Assembly (NCBI GenBank): GCA_016710015.1
Contig: JADJLR010000001.1
Span: 806,001-870,000, forward strand
DNA from: Flavobacteriales bacterium
GTDB lineage: Bacteria > Bacteroidota > Bacteroidia > Flavobacteriales_F > PHOS-HE28
Reading direction: 5' to 3'
Length of the DNA stretch: 64,000 nucleotides
Below the pieces are notes generated by a model. The model did not search any database. It worked only from the letters and a program-made list of their open reading frames with translations, and was not told where the DNA came from. Below, piece by piece: positions 1-8,359 of the stretch. Every line of letters starts with the position of its first letter. Within the stretch, counting starts at the first letter, position 1. Both the position numbers and the translations under genes were made by a program.

Positions 1-1600
1 TGTTCGGTCCTTCCGGTGTCTCGATGGTGCAAAGGCGGCCGTAGTGGGTGTAGTGAACGTCACGCACTTCGAAACCAGCACGTTCACGGCTCAGACCACC
101 GGGTCCAAGCGCCGACATGCGGCGCTTGTGGGTGATCTCACTGAGCGGGTTCGTCTGATCCATGAACTGGCTCAACTGGTTCGTTCCGAAGAACGAGTTG
201 ATCACCGAACTCAGGGTCTTGGCATTGATCAGATCGGTCGGGGTGAATACCTCGTTGTCACGCACGTTCATGCGCTCGCGGATGGTGCGGGCCATACGGG
301 CCAGACCCACGCCGAATTGGGCGTGCAACTGCTCACCAACGGTGCGTACACGACGATTGCTCAAGTGGTCGATATCGTCCACATCGGCCTTCACGTTCAC
401 CAATTCGATCAGGTATTTGATGATGAAGATGATGTCCTCCTTCGTCAGTACCCGAACGCTCAATTCACTCTCCAGACCGAGTTTCTTGTTGATGCGATAG
501 CGTCCCACCTCACCGAGGTCATAGCGCTGTTCGCTGAAGAACAACTTGTCGATGACACCACGTGCCGTTTCCAGATCGGGTGGTTCAGCATTCCGCAACT
601 GGCGGTAGATCACCTCCACAGCCTCCTTCTCGGAGTTCGAGGTGTCCTTCTGCAAGGTGTTGTAGATCAGCGCGTAATCGGCAGCGTTGATGCCGACCTT
701 GTGCAGGATGATCGTTTTGGCACCGCTTTCCACGATCTGGTCCACGTGCTCTTCTTCGATGATGGTTTCGCGATCGATCAGCACCTCGTTCCGCTCGATG
801 GACACCACTTCACCGGTATCCTCGTCCACGAAATCCTCCACCCAACTCTTCAACACTCGAGCGGCGAGCTTGCGGCCCACGGCCTCCTTCATATTGGCCT
901 TGGTCACCTTCACCTCATCGGCGAGGTCGAAGATGTTGAGGATGTCCTTGTCACTCTCGAAACCGATAGCACGCAGCAAGGTGGTCACTGGCAACTTCTT
1001 CTTCCGGTCGATGTACGCATACATGACACCGTTGATGTCCGTAGCGAATTCTATCCAGGACCCTTTGAACGGGATGACCCGGGCGCTGTACAACTTGGTC
1101 CCGTTGGCATGTCGGCTTTGGCCGAAGAACACACCAGGGGAGCGGTGCAACTGGCTCACGACCACACGCTCGGCTCCGTTCACGACGAAAGAGCCCTTCG
1201 GGGTCATGTACGGGATCTGGCCCAAATAGACATCCTGCACGATGGTCTCGAAATCCTCGTGCTCTGGATCGGTGCAGTAGAGCTTCAACTTGGCCTTCAG
1301 CGGTACGCTGTAGGTCAAACCGCGCTCGATGCATTCGTCGATGCTGTATCGAGGAGGATCGATGAAGTAATCCAAGAACTCCAACACGAACTGGTTGCGC
1401 GTGTCGGTGATGGGGAAATTCTCACTGAACACCTTGAAAAGGCCTTCGCTTTGGCGATGTTCAGGGAGGGTCTCGATCTGGAAGAAGTCTTCAAAACTCT
1501 TCAGTTGGATATCGAGAAAGTCGGGATAATCGATCGACAGCGGACTGGAGCCGAAATCGATGCGCTTACTTTTCTTGGAGCTGGTCTTCGCCTGGGCCAT
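1..1600 (-). CDS. rpoB: RNA polymerase beta subunit (partial, N-terminal part)
   Basis: This is the N-terminal ~533 residues of the beta subunit of RNA polymerase; the gene continues past the left edge. The reverse strand reads without stops from an ATG at 1600 (MAQAKTSSKKSKRIDFG) to the window edge, where it ends in the conserved TIETPEGPN segment. Other recognisable beta landmarks are NGAERVVVSQLHRSPGVFF and, near the edge, the rifampicin region (FFGTNQLSQFMDQTNPLSE, HKRRMSALGPGGL). The rifampicin-binding residues look wild type (Asp in FMDQ, His in THKRR, Ser in MSALG). It follows rplL after 193 bp, the usual rplKAJL-rpoBC order. Confidence 0.97.
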   Translation of the reverse strand, partial: MAQAKTSSKKSKRIDFGSSPLSIDYPDFLDIQLKSFEDFFQIETLPEHRQSEGLFKVFSENFPITDTRNQFVLEFLDYFIDPPRYSIDECIERGLTYSVPLKAKLKLYCTDPEHEDFETIVQDVYLGQIPYMTPKGSFVVNGAERVVVSQLHRSPGVFFGQSRHANGTKLYSARVIPFKGSWIEFATDINGVMYAYIDRKKKLPVTTLLRAIGFESDKDILNIFDLADEVKVTKANMKEAVGRKLAARVLKSWVEDFVDEDTGEVVSIERNEVLIDRETIIEEEHVDQIVESGAKTIILHKVGINAADYALIYNTLQKDTSNSEKEAVEVIYRQLRNAEPPDLETARGVIDKLFFSEQRYDLGEVGRYRINKKLGLESELSVRVLTKEDIIFIIKYLIELVNVKADVDDIDHLSNRRVRTVGEQLHAQFGVGLARMARTIRERMNVRDNEVFTPTDLINAKTLSSVINSFFGTNQLSQFMDQTNPLSEITHKRRMSALGPGGLSRERAGFEVRDVHYTHYGRLCTIETPEGPN

Positions 1601-1741
1601 GGGTGCGGAATAATGAAGAACGAGACGACCGAAATGAACAACGGATCCGGATTCGAGACTACCGCTCTCCAACACCTGGATCAAGGTGGAAGAGAGCGTC
1701 ATTGTACGCCGCTAGGGGCGTGGGTCACAGAACAGCCGGAA

Positions 1742-1759
1742 AGGCCCGCCTTGGGGCCT
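1742..1759 (-). terminator. hairpin in rplL-rpoB gap, possible attenuator
   Basis: On the minus strand a 6-bp GC-only stem (AGGCCC / GGGCCT, loop of 6) lies between rplL and rpoB. It is followed by only a short T run, so partial termination or an RNA processing site is as likely as full termination. Many bacteria attenuate transcription at this position. The rest of the 1601-1793 gap shows no gene. Confidence 0.35.
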
Positions 1760-1793
1760 CTCCGTGCTGCTATGTGCAAGCGCGATCAAGTGC

Positions 1794-2171
1794 TTACTTG
1801 ACCTCAACTTCTGCGCCGGCTTCCGTGAGCTGTTGCTTCAGGCTCTCAGCGTCCTCTTTCGAGACACCTTCCTTCACCGGCTTTGGAGCACCGTCCACGA
1901 GGTCTTTCGCCTCTTTCAGTCCCAGACCGGTGAGTTCCTTTACGAGCTTCACAACGGCCAGTTTGCTCTGACCGCCAGCCAAGAGGATCACATCGAAGCT
2001 GGTCTTGGCTTCAGCGGCATCTCCACCACCTGCAGCAGGGCCAGCGGCCATAGCTACGGCAGCGGCTGCCGGTTCGATCTTGTATTCGTCCTTGAGGTAA
2101 GTGGCGAGTTCGTTCACCTCTTTCACGGTGAGGTTCACGAGTTGGTCGCCAAGTGATTTGATGTCTGCCAT
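1794..2171 (-). CDS. rplL: 50S ribosomal protein L7/L12
   Basis: Stalk protein bL12, present in several copies on the large subunit and the docking site for translation GTPases. The 125-residue product has the normal length: N-terminal dimerisation helix, an Ala/Gly-rich hinge at about residues 36-52 (PAAAAVAMAAGPAAGGG) and the C-terminal domain with the factor-binding helix GLGLKEAKDLVDGAP. It lies between rplJ and rpoB in the conserved order. The start at ATG 2171 gives the standard MADIKSLGDQL beginning. Confidence 0.97.
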   Translation of the reverse strand: MADIKSLGDQLVNLTVKEVNELATYLKDEYKIEPAAAAVAMAAGPAAGGGDAAEAKTSFDVILLAGGQSKLAVVKLVKELTGLGLKEAKDLVDGAPKPVKEGVSKEDAESLKQQLTEAGAEVEVK

Positions 2172-2231
2172 CGTTGGTTGTTTGTTACAGTAGAGAAAGG
2201 GAAGCTAACTGTGCGTAACGCGTTTGGTCTT

Positions 2232-2263
2232 TTTGTTGGGGCGCGATCTCTCACGACCGTAAT
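2232..2263. repeat. degenerate copy of a palindromic repeat in the rplJ-rplL gap
   Basis: The stretch begins with TTTGTTGGGGCGCGA, identical over 15 bases to the sequence at 4015-4029 between nusG and rplK; the second palindrome arm has decayed here (TCTCACGACC instead of TCTCGCGCCC). Shared flanking bases outside the palindrome argue that the two are copies of one element rather than chance inverted repeats. Confidence 0.5.
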
Positions 2264-2265
2264 AA

Positions 2266-2796
2266 CTATGCGGCTCGTTCTTCGAGTGTTTTGAGAAGGC
2301 CTGCGATCTTCTGTCCTCCACTGCCTTGCAGGCCGCTTAGAACGTTCTTGAGCGGGCTTTGGAGCAAGCCGATGATCTCGCCGATGAGTTCCTCTTTGCC
2401 TTTGAGGGTGCTCAACATCACAAGCTGGTCATCGCCGATGAATACCGCCTCGTCGATCCATGCGCTCTTCAGCACAGGTCTGGTGTCCTTCTTACGGAAG
2501 TCCTTGATCATCTTGGCCGGGGCATTGCCCTTATCGGCGAAGAGGACGGAGGTCTGTCCTTTCAAGGTGAGGATCACTTCGCTGTAATCACGGCCTTCGA
2601 TGCGCTCCATGGCCTTCTGAAGGAGGGTGTTCTTCACCACCTTCATGCGAATGCCACTCTTGTGGCACGTACGGCGGAGGTTGCTCGTGGCCTCTGCACT
2701 CATGCTCGACGTATCTGCGAGATAAAGCACGTTCGTGGCCTTGATCTCTTCGACCAGCACTTCGATAGCCTGGTCCTTTTCAATTCGGGTTGCCAT
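2266..2796 (-). CDS. rplJ: 50S ribosomal protein L10
   Basis: uL10, the base of the ribosomal stalk that carries L7/L12 dimers. The 176-residue product has the family length, with the N-terminal rRNA-binding domain (MATRIEKDQAIEVL, RRTCHKSGIRMKVVKNTLL) and the C-terminal helix that binds L12 (ending LLKTLEERAA). It sits directly upstream of rplL and 15 bp downstream of rplA in the ribosomal operon. Confidence 0.96.
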   Translation of the reverse strand: MATRIEKDQAIEVLVEEIKATNVLYLADTSSMSAEATSNLRRTCHKSGIRMKVVKNTLLQKAMERIEGRDYSEVILTLKGQTSVLFADKGNAPAKMIKDFRKKDTRPVLKSAWIDEAVFIGDDQLVMLSTLKGKEELIGEIIGLLQSPLKNVLSGLQGSGGQKIAGLLKTLEERAA

Positions 2797-2811
2797 TGTT
2801 CTGTGCTGTTA

Positions 2812-3507
2812 TCAAACGGCCACGGTACGGGTATCTACCAATACTCCGGGGCTCATGGTGCTACTGATGCTAATGCTCTTGATATAGGCCCCTTTGGCGG
2901 TGCTGGGTTTCAGCTTCACCAGGGTCTGGAGGATCTCGTGGGCGTTCTCGCTCAACTTGGTCGCGTCGAACGAGGCCTTTCCGATCACCGCGTGGATGAT
3001 ACCGGCCTTGTCCACTTTGAAATCGATCTTACCGGCCTTCACCTCATTCACGGCCTTGGCCACATCCATGGTCACGGTCCCGGTCTTGGGGTTCGGCATC
3101 AATCCGCGGGGTCCGAGAACACGGCCCAAGGCACCCACTTTGGCCATTACGGCAGGGGTGCAGATGATGACATCAACTGCGGTCCAGCCACCTTTGATCT
3201 TCTCGATGTACTCGTCCAGACCGGCCATATCGGCACCGGCGGCAAGGGCCTCCTCGCACTTGGCGGGGTCGGCAAGCACCAACACGTTCACAGCGCGGCC
3301 TGTGCCATGCGGCAGGCTCACCACTCCACGAACCATTTCGGTACTTTTCTTCGGGTCAACACCCAAGCGGACAGCGATGTCTACGGTGGCGTCGAACTTG
3401 GTGGTGCTCACCTGCTTCACGATCTCTGTCGCTTCTTGCAAGGAATACACCTTGGTTACGTCGAACTTGGCCAACGCCTCCTTACGCTTCTTGGTCAATG
3501 TGCTCAT
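2812..3507 (-). CDS. rplA: 50S ribosomal protein L1
   Basis: uL1, which forms the mobile L1 stalk and in many bacteria represses its own operon. At 231 residues it has normal length, and shows the family signature around LGRVLGPRGLMPNPKTGTV and the C-terminal GAYIKSISISSTMSPGV. It starts 10 bp after the rplK stop, so the two are almost certainly co-transcribed. No L1-binding leader structure could be identified by eye. Confidence 0.97.
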   Translation of the reverse strand: MSTLTKKRKEALAKFDVTKVYSLQEATEIVKQVSTTKFDATVDIAVRLGVDPKKSTEMVRGVVSLPHGTGRAVNVLVLADPAKCEEALAAGADMAGLDEYIEKIKGGWTAVDVIICTPAVMAKVGALGRVLGPRGLMPNPKTGTVTMDVAKAVNEVKAGKIDFKVDKAGIIHAVIGKASFDATKLSENAHEILQTLVKLKPSTAKGAYIKSISISSTMSPGVLVDTRTVAV

Positions 3508-3517
3508 GGCGATGGGT

Positions 3518-3955
3518 TTAGAAGGGCTTATCCCCGGTTACGGTCACACCCATGCTGCGTGCAGTGCCGGCCACCATGGTCATCGCACTATCGAGCGAGA
3601 AGCAGTTGAGGTCTGGCATCTTGTCCTCGGCAATGGCCTTGATCTGGTCCCAAGAGACGCTACCCACTTTCTGACTGTGGGGAACACCGCTACCACCCTT
3701 GATCTTGGCGGCTTCAATGATCTGCACCGCAGCTGGCGGGGTCTTGATCACGAAATCGAAGGACTTGTCGGCATAGACGGTGATCACGGCAGGCAATACT
3801 TTGCCAGCCTTGTCCTGCGTACGCGCATTGAACTGCTTGCAGAAGTCCATGATATTGACGCCTTTAGCACCGAGTGCTGGGCCTACTGGGGGCGACGGGT
3901 TGGCCGCTCCGCCCTTGATCTGCAGCTTGATTAGCGCTGCTACTTCTTTTGCCAT
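3518..3955 (-). CDS. rplK: 50S ribosomal protein L11
   Basis: uL11, at the GTPase-associated centre of the 50S subunit, needed for stringent-factor sensing of uncharged tRNA. The 145-residue protein has the expected proline-rich N-terminal domain (KGGAANPSPPVGPALGAKG) and the RNA-binding C-terminal domain ending near GTARSMGVTVTGDKPF. It is the first gene of rplKAJL; the 100-bp gap to nusG contains a perfect 20-bp palindrome. Confidence 0.97.
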   Translation of the reverse strand: MAKEVAALIKLQIKGGAANPSPPVGPALGAKGVNIMDFCKQFNARTQDKAGKVLPAVITVYADKSFDFVIKTPPAAVQIIEAAKIKGGSGVPHSQKVGSVSWDQIKAIAEDKMPDLNCFSLDSAMTMVAGTARSMGVTVTGDKPF

Positions 3956-4014
3956 TGTTCTTGATTTGTGTCCTTGTTAACGCTTTCCTCTCGGTCGGCT
4001 CGGACTGGTTTTCG

Positions 4015-4046
4015 TTTGTTGGGGCGCGAGATCTCGCGCCCTTACT
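4015..4046. repeat. perfect 20-bp palindrome between nusG and rplK
   Basis: GGGCGCGAGATCTCGCGCCC at 4022-4041 is its own reverse complement. The same 20 bases recur at 51515-51534 inside xdhA, and a decayed relative lies at 2232-2263. The preceding TTTGTT is shared with the rplJ-rplL copy. It behaves like a REP-type interspersed element; as RNA it could form a strong hairpin in the rplK leader. Confidence 0.7.
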
Positions 4047-4055
4047 CGCTTCATA

Positions 4056-4610
4056 TCAGACTTCCTTCTCCACCTGCATGAAGCTCAGTTCAAGCGGGGT
4101 CCTCCTTCCGAAGATCTTCACCATCACTTTCAGCTTCTTCTTTTCGTCGTTGATCTCCTCGATCACCCCATTGAACCCGTTGAAAGGTCCATCGATCACC
4201 TTCACGCCCTCACCAACGTGGTAAGGGTTGTAGTTGGACTCTTCCGTCTCCGCCAATTCATCCACAGTACCTAGGATGCGGTTCACTTCGCTTTGGCGCA
4301 AGGGAACCGGATCCCCTCCTTTCTCGGAGCCTAGGAAACCGATCACGTTGGGCAGATTCTTGATGCTGTGCGCGATCTCGCCGGTCAGGTCCGCCTCCAT
4401 GAGCACGTACCCTGGAAAGAAATTGCGCTCCTTACTTACTTTCTTGCCGTCGCGTATCTGGTAGAACTTCTCGGTCGGGATCAGGATCTGTGCGATGTAC
4501 GAACCCATGCTCTTTGACCGGGATACCTCCAGATCGATCATTTCCTTCACCTTCTTCTCCTTACCGGAGATGGCGCGGATCACGTACCACTTCTTTGAGC
4601 CGTCCGCCAT
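4056..4610 (-). CDS. nusG: transcription termination/antitermination factor NusG
   Basis: NusG binds RNA polymerase and links it to Rho or the leading ribosome. The 184-residue product has the NGN domain (KKWYVIRAISGKEKKVKEMI, with FFPGYVLMEADL) and a C-terminal KOW domain (YHVGEGVKVIDGPFNGFNGV). I chose the ATG at 4610 (MADGSKKWYV), which matches the family start; an ATG at 4625 would add five residues and overlap secE. It follows secE by 4 bp. Confidence 0.96.
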   Translation of the reverse strand: MADGSKKWYVIRAISGKEKKVKEMIDLEVSRSKSMGSYIAQILIPTEKFYQIRDGKKVSKERNFFPGYVLMEADLTGEIAHSIKNLPNVIGFLGSEKGGDPVPLRQSEVNRILGTVDELAETEESNYNPYHVGEGVKVIDGPFNGFNGVIEEINDEKKKLKVMVKIFGRRTPLELSFMQVEKEV

Positions 4611-4614
4611 GACC

Positions 4615-4845
4615 CTAGGAACCAATGAGTTTGTAGATGAAGCCGAGCATACCTTTCCAGAATCCGTTGTTCGACATGTTCTGTACGCCGAAGATGTAAT
4701 CCATCAGGAACACGATCAGGGAAATGAGCAAGGCGGAGATCAGGACAACAATGGCGCTGGACTGTAGATCCTTCCACGTGGGCCAACTCACCTTGTGCAT
4801 GAGCTCGTTGTAGCTCTCCGCGATATAGGTCTTGAAACTTGCCAT
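4615..4845 (-). CDS. secE: preprotein translocase subunit SecE
   Basis: Small essential clamp of the SecYEG channel in the inner membrane. The 76-residue form shows the amphipathic segment ELMHKVSWPTWKDLQSS and one transmembrane helix (AIVVLISALLISLIVFLMDY). The ATG at 4845 (MASFKTYIAES) was preferred because the longer reading frame starting at 4875 would run into the 3' end of the tRNA-Trp gene. Order tRNA-Trp, secE, nusG is the classic arrangement. Confidence 0.95.
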   Translation of the reverse strand: MASFKTYIAESYNELMHKVSWPTWKDLQSSAIVVLISALLISLIVFLMDYIFGVQNMSNNGFWKGMLGFIYKLIGS

Positions 4846-4869
4846 TGATCTTCCGGCTTGGGTCGCTGT

Positions 4870-4945
4870 TGGCACGGGTGGCAGGAATCGAACCCGCAGC
4901 CTAAGGTTTTGGAGACCTTCGCTCTACCAATTGAGCTACACCCGT
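4870..4945 (-). tRNA. tRNA-Trp (CCA anticodon)
   Basis: Reverse strand folds as a cloverleaf: acceptor ACGGGTG/CACCCGT, D arm GCTC..GAGC, anticodon stem AAGGT/ACCTT with loop CTCCAAA (anticodon CCA), T arm GCGGG-TTCGATT-CCTGC, discriminator G and an encoded 3' CCA. It lies between tuf and secE. Confidence 0.97.
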
Positions 4946-4979
4946 AGTATCCTGATCCTTGTTCTTCTTATCGGCGGCG

Positions 4980-5009
4980 AGGGCCGTCATGCTCGCGCGT
5001 GACGGCCCT
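4980..5009 (-). terminator. hairpin downstream of tuf
   Basis: A perfect 10-bp stem (AGGGCCGTCA / TGACGGCCCT, loop of 10) lies 20 bp after the tuf stop and ahead of tRNA-Trp. There is no T tract, so it may be a processing or pausing structure rather than a true intrinsic terminator. Confidence 0.5.
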
Positions 5010-5030
5010 GCCTCCGAATGGTTGATCCAC

Positions 5031-6217
5031 TTACTTGATGATCTCCGTAACCTGACCAGCACCCACGGTACGGCCACCCTCACGGATAGCGAAACGCAGA
5101 CCCTTGTCCATAGCGATCGGAACGATCAATTTCACACTGATGGTCACGTTGTCCCCTGGCATGATCATCTCACGACCAGCTTCCATGGTGATCTCGCCCG
5201 TTACGTCCGTGGTACGGAAGTAGAATTGTGGGCGGTACTTGTTATGAAAAGGGGTGTGACGACCACCTTCCTCCTTCTTCAGAACGTAGATCTCTCCCTT
5301 GAACTCGGTGTGCGGAGTGATGCTACCGGGCTTCGCGATGACCATACCACGACGGATCTGGTCTTTTTCGATACCGCGGAGCAACAGACCCACGTTATCA
5401 CCAGCCTCACCGCGATCCAGAAGCTTGCGGAACATTTCCACACCCGTGCAGGTGCTTTTCATCTTTGCTCCTGCATACCGATGATCTCCACTTCCTCGCC
5501 GGTCTTTACCACGCCGGTTTCGATACGGCCCGTAGCAACGGTACCGCGACCGGTGATCGAGAACACATCCTCCACGCTCATCAGGAATGGCTTCTCCACT
5601 TCGCGCGGTGGAACAGGGATCCAAGTGTCAACAGCATCCATCAATTGCATGATGGAGTCGACCCACTTCTCTTCGCCGTTGAGGCCGCCGAGTGCGCTAC
5701 CACGGATCACCGGGGTATTGTCCCCATCATACTCATAGAAGCTGAGGAGTTCACGGATCTCCATTTCGACCAGGTCGAGGAGTTCCGCGTCATCCACCAT
5801 GTCCACCTTGTTCATGAACACGACGATCTTGGGTACGCCAACCTGACGACCAAGCAGGATGTGCTCGCGGGTCTGTGGCATGGGACCATCGGTAGCGGCT
5901 ACCACCAAAATGGCACCATCCATTTGCGCAGCACCTGTGACCATGTTCTTCACATAGTCAGCGTGGCCTGGGCAATCCACGTGTGCGTAGTGACGGGCAG
6001 CCGTCGAATACTCCACGTGTGATGTATTGATGGTGATACCGCGCTCTTTCTCCTCGGGTGCGTTATCGATGGAATCGAAACTGCGCATCTCCGATAGGCC
6101 CTTACTGGCGAGCACGGAAGTGATTGCTGCGGTGAGGGTGGTTTTGCCATGGTCAACGTGGCCGATAGTGCCGATGTTGACGTGCGGCTTGTCCCTTTTG
6201 AAGGTCTCCTTTGCCAT
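5031..6217 (-). CDS. tuf: elongation factor Tu, interrupted by a 1-nt frameshift
   Basis: EF-Tu delivers aminoacyl-tRNA to the ribosome. Residues 1-248 read from ATG 6217 with G1 GHVDHGKTT, DCPGHADY and NKVDM motifs, then the frame breaks at about 5475-5482 (GMQEQR, stop). The remaining domains 2-3 continue in another frame from GAKMKSTCTGVEMF to EIIK at 5031. Restoring one base gives 395 residues, the usual Bacteroidota length, with nothing else missing. The flanking tRNA genes and secE mark it as the normal genomic copy. A sequencing error is the simplest explanation, since the gene is essential; a genuine mutation with a second tuf elsewhere cannot be excluded from this window. Confidence 0.93.
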
Positions 6218-6326
6218 GGTCGAATGGATCTAAATTGTTGTTGTTCTTCGTTCGTTATGTTCCTTACTTCGCTGTACCGGCCGAACCATGGTAAAATGGT
6301 CATGTAGCGTCAACCTTATCCATTTG

Positions 6327-6398
<72 letters not shown>

Positions 6399-6446
6399 CT
6401 ACGATCGTTCCAAAAAGCATCCTACCAAGGGCGAAGGATGCGGCAG

Positions 6447-6519
6447 AGCGGGAGACGAGACTCGAACCCGCGACGTTCAGCTTGGAAGGCTGATGCTCTA
6501 CCAACTGAGCTACTCCCGC
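6447..6519 (-). tRNA. tRNA-Gly (TCC anticodon)
   Basis: Cloverleaf on the reverse strand: acceptor GCGGGAG/CTCCCGC, anticodon stem TCAGC/GCTGA with loop CTTCCAA (anticodon TCC), T arm GCGGG/CTCGT with wobble pairs. CCA is not encoded. Third gene of the Thr-Tyr-Gly-Thr cluster. Confidence 0.96.
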
Positions 6520-6589
6520 ATGAACGGATGCATAGATAGGTCCGGTTCGAACACATCCCGGATGGGACATGTTATCGGCTCCGCGGAAA

Positions 6590-6675
6590 TGGTGGGGAGA
6601 GCAGGATTCGAACCTACGAAGGCGTAAGCCAGCAGATTTACAGTCTGCCCCCGTTGGCCGCTTGGGTATCTCCCC
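6590..6675 (-). tRNA. tRNA-Tyr (GTA anticodon)
   Basis: Class II tRNA with a long variable arm. Acceptor GGGGAGA/TCTCCCC, anticodon stem GCAGA/TCTGC with loop CTGTAAA (anticodon GTA), T loop TTCGAAT, discriminator A and an encoded CCA. Confidence 0.97.
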
Positions 6676-6690
6676 TGTTCCTATTCACGG

Positions 6691-6763
6691 AGCCAATGGA
6701 CGGATTCGAACCCCCGACCTGCTGATTACAAATCAGCTGCTCTACCAGCTGAGCTACATTGGC
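6691..6763 (-). tRNA. tRNA-Thr (TGT anticodon)
   Basis: Cloverleaf on the reverse strand: acceptor GCCAATG/CATTGGC, anticodon stem GCTGA/TCAGC with loop TTTGTAA (anticodon TGT), T arm GGGGG-TTCGAAT-CCGTC (one pair relaxed). CCA is not encoded. First gene of the cluster, about 65 bp behind a strong promoter. Confidence 0.97.
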
Positions 6764-6829
6764 CTGTACAACAATAAAAAGAACGGTTTCCACCCCTTTC
6801 CGGAACGACCAAGTCCCGAATTGGGCCTG

Positions 6830-6860
6830 CAAATGTAGTAAGAATCCGAACTCCACCAAA
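6830..6860 (-). promoter_or_regulatory. promoter of the tRNA-tuf operon
   Basis: On the minus strand TTTG (6857-6860), a 19-bp spacer and TACATTTG (6830-6837) fit the Bacteroidota primary-sigma consensus TTG-N19-TAnnTTTG exactly. It points at tRNA-Thr(TGT) about 65 bp downstream and probably drives the tRNAs and tuf. Confidence 0.8.
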
Positions 6861-6934
6861 CAAGCCGAGCCACGACTTTCATCGTGGCCCGACCAAACCG
6901 CCAAAAGGCGATGGTTTTCGGTGAAAAATGAGGG

Positions 6935-7240
6935 TCAGGAAATGCTGCGCATCTTCTCCTTGGTCCGCTCGGCTTGCACGCGCAGGGCCTCAATTGTATT
7001 CGCTGCGGCTTCCTCGAAGGTCTTTCCTTGCCGTTTGGCGAAAAGGTCATTACCGGGTACAGCCAAGCGGATCTCCACCACCTTATTCTCACGGTTCTCT
7101 CCGTCATGCTCCAAGCGGAGGAAGACCTCGCCGGAATGGATGCGGTCGTTGAATTGGGTCAGTTTGGCCAGTTTCTCCTTGATGAAGTCGACCAACTTGG
7201 CATCTGCTGTAAAATGGATCGAATGGACGTTCACGTTCAT
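6935..7240 (-). CDS. hpf: ribosome hibernation promoting factor (HPF/RaiA family, short form)
   Basis: Small protein that binds the 30S decoding region of idle ribosomes. The 101-residue product (from MNVNVHSIHF at 7240) has the HPF beta-alpha-beta-beta-beta-alpha pattern, with FTADAKLVDFIKEKLAKL and a basic end (RVQAERTKEKMRSIS). It lacks the C-terminal dimerisation domain of long HPF. An upstream start at 7273 would overlap the xerC stop by 4 bases; I prefer the family-like start at 7240. It directly follows xerC on the same strand. Confidence 0.9.
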   Translation of the reverse strand: MNVNVHSIHFTADAKLVDFIKEKLAKLTQFNDRIHSGEVFLRLEHDGENRENKVVEIRLAVPGNDLFAKRQGKTFEEAAANTIEALRVQAERTKEKMRSIS

Positions 7241-7269
7241 GTTGAATGGTTCTTTGATTCGTTTCGGGG

Positions 7270-8199
7270 TCACTGTCCACCGCGCGGGTGCGCCGTAGCG
7301 TGGACCTTTCGCAATTTCTCTACCGTGTTATGAGTGTACACTTGGGTCGCGGCGAGGTTGGCGTGGCCCAGCAACTCCTTCACCGCATTGAGGTCCGCTC
7401 CATGTTCAAGCATATGGGTGGCGAAGGTGTGGCGCAAAACGTGGGGGCTTCGTTTCCGTTGCGAGGTGACACCACTAAGGTAATGTTTCACCAGCCTTTG
7501 TACGGAACGGCGTGCCAACGGTTCGCCTTGCTCATCGGCCAGTAAAGGGCCATTGGGATCCACTGTTCCCATCACAGCCCGATCCACTACGTATTGCTTC
7601 AACTCCCCTACGAGATCCGGACCGATAGGAATGATCCGCTCTTTTTGTCTCTTGCCCAGTACCCGTAGACTTCCACCTCGTAGGTCGGCATCCGAAATAC
7701 GCAGCCCGATCAATTCGGCCAGTCGCATGCCGGTACTGTACAGCAAGTCCATCACCAACCGGTCGGTGGCCCCTCTGTGTCCAGGAGGCCACTCCAGGTC
7801 CTCCATCAACCGTTCCATGCCTTTCTCCTCCACGAATTCGGGTAAGCGTTTAGGGGTCTTCGGCGGATCGATCAAGGCTGTGGGCTCGATGGTGACCGAT
7901 CCGACCAAGCGTGCGAAACGGTAGAATCCGCGCAGGGAACTCAGTTTCCGGTTCACGCTGCGTGCGCCGATGTCCTGTTCCATCAACTGCATCATCCAGG
8001 CACGAACGGTGCGGTCCGTGGCAGCCTCTAGGCCGGATACTCCGAAGCTGGCCAGGAAGGCTTGGAATTGTTGCAGATCCGTGTGGTAGGCCGATACGGT
8101 ATGGGGGCTGTACCGCTTCTCGTAGGTGAGGTGGTCGACGAAGCGTTCCAACAGCATTGCGCCGAAGTTAACGTCACTGAGCAGGTCCTTCGTACGCAT
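7270..8199 (-). CDS. xerC: tyrosine recombinase XerC/XerD
   Basis: Site-specific recombinase that resolves chromosome dimers at dif. The 309-residue protein has the N-terminal SAM-like core-binding domain (FVDHLTYEKRYSPHTVSAY) and a catalytic domain with all key residues: Arg in STGMRLAELIGL, Lys in RVLGKRQKERIIP, HVLRHTFATHM (His and Arg), GH in ELLGHANLAATQ and the nucleophile Tyr in VYTHNTVEKLR. XerC and XerD cannot be separated safely by eye. ATG 8199 is used; an internal Met at 8157 would fit the family start as well. Confidence 0.92.
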   Translation of the reverse strand: MRTKDLLSDVNFGAMLLERFVDHLTYEKRYSPHTVSAYHTDLQQFQAFLASFGVSGLEAATDRTVRAWMMQLMEQDIGARSVNRKLSSLRGFYRFARLVGSVTIEPTALIDPPKTPKRLPEFVEEKGMERLMEDLEWPPGHRGATDRLVMDLLYSTGMRLAELIGLRISDADLRGGSLRVLGKRQKERIIPIGPDLVGELKQYVVDRAVMGTVDPNGPLLADEQGEPLARRSVQRLVKHYLSGVTSQRKRSPHVLRHTFATHMLEHGADLNAVKELLGHANLAATQVYTHNTVEKLRKVHATAHPRGGQ

Positions 8200-8310
8200 A
8201 ACGACCGGAACTTCTCAGTTGGAGATCGTCAATTGCATTCAGCCCGATCGGCTCCACCGGCACTGGAGTACCGCAAAGGACCATAGCTCGAACAAGGTCC
8301 CCATGGAACG

Positions 8311-8337
8311 AAAAAAGCCCCATTGCTGGAGCTTTCT
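8311..8337 (-). terminator. intrinsic terminator of rpsU
   Basis: On the minus strand a 7-bp stem (AAGCTCC / GGGGCTT, one G-T pair, loop AGCAAT) is followed directly by a T tract, about 22 bp after the rpsU stop codon. Confidence 0.8.
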
Positions 8338-8359
8338 GTTATTTCGAGTGGATGCTGGA

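Noticed and set aside
44..1801. Long plus-strand open frame of 585 codons
   Set aside because: It is the antisense shadow of rpoB, whose reverse-strand reading has unmistakable RNA polymerase motifs.
4846..4875. Longer start for secE
   Set aside because: It would overlap the 3' end of tRNA-Trp, and the added residues do not look like SecE.
5031..5624. A separate 197-codon gene downstream of a truncated EF-Tu
   Set aside because: Its first ~60 codons are out-of-frame EF-Tu sequence; only the later part is domains 2-3 of the same protein, so it is one frameshifted gene.
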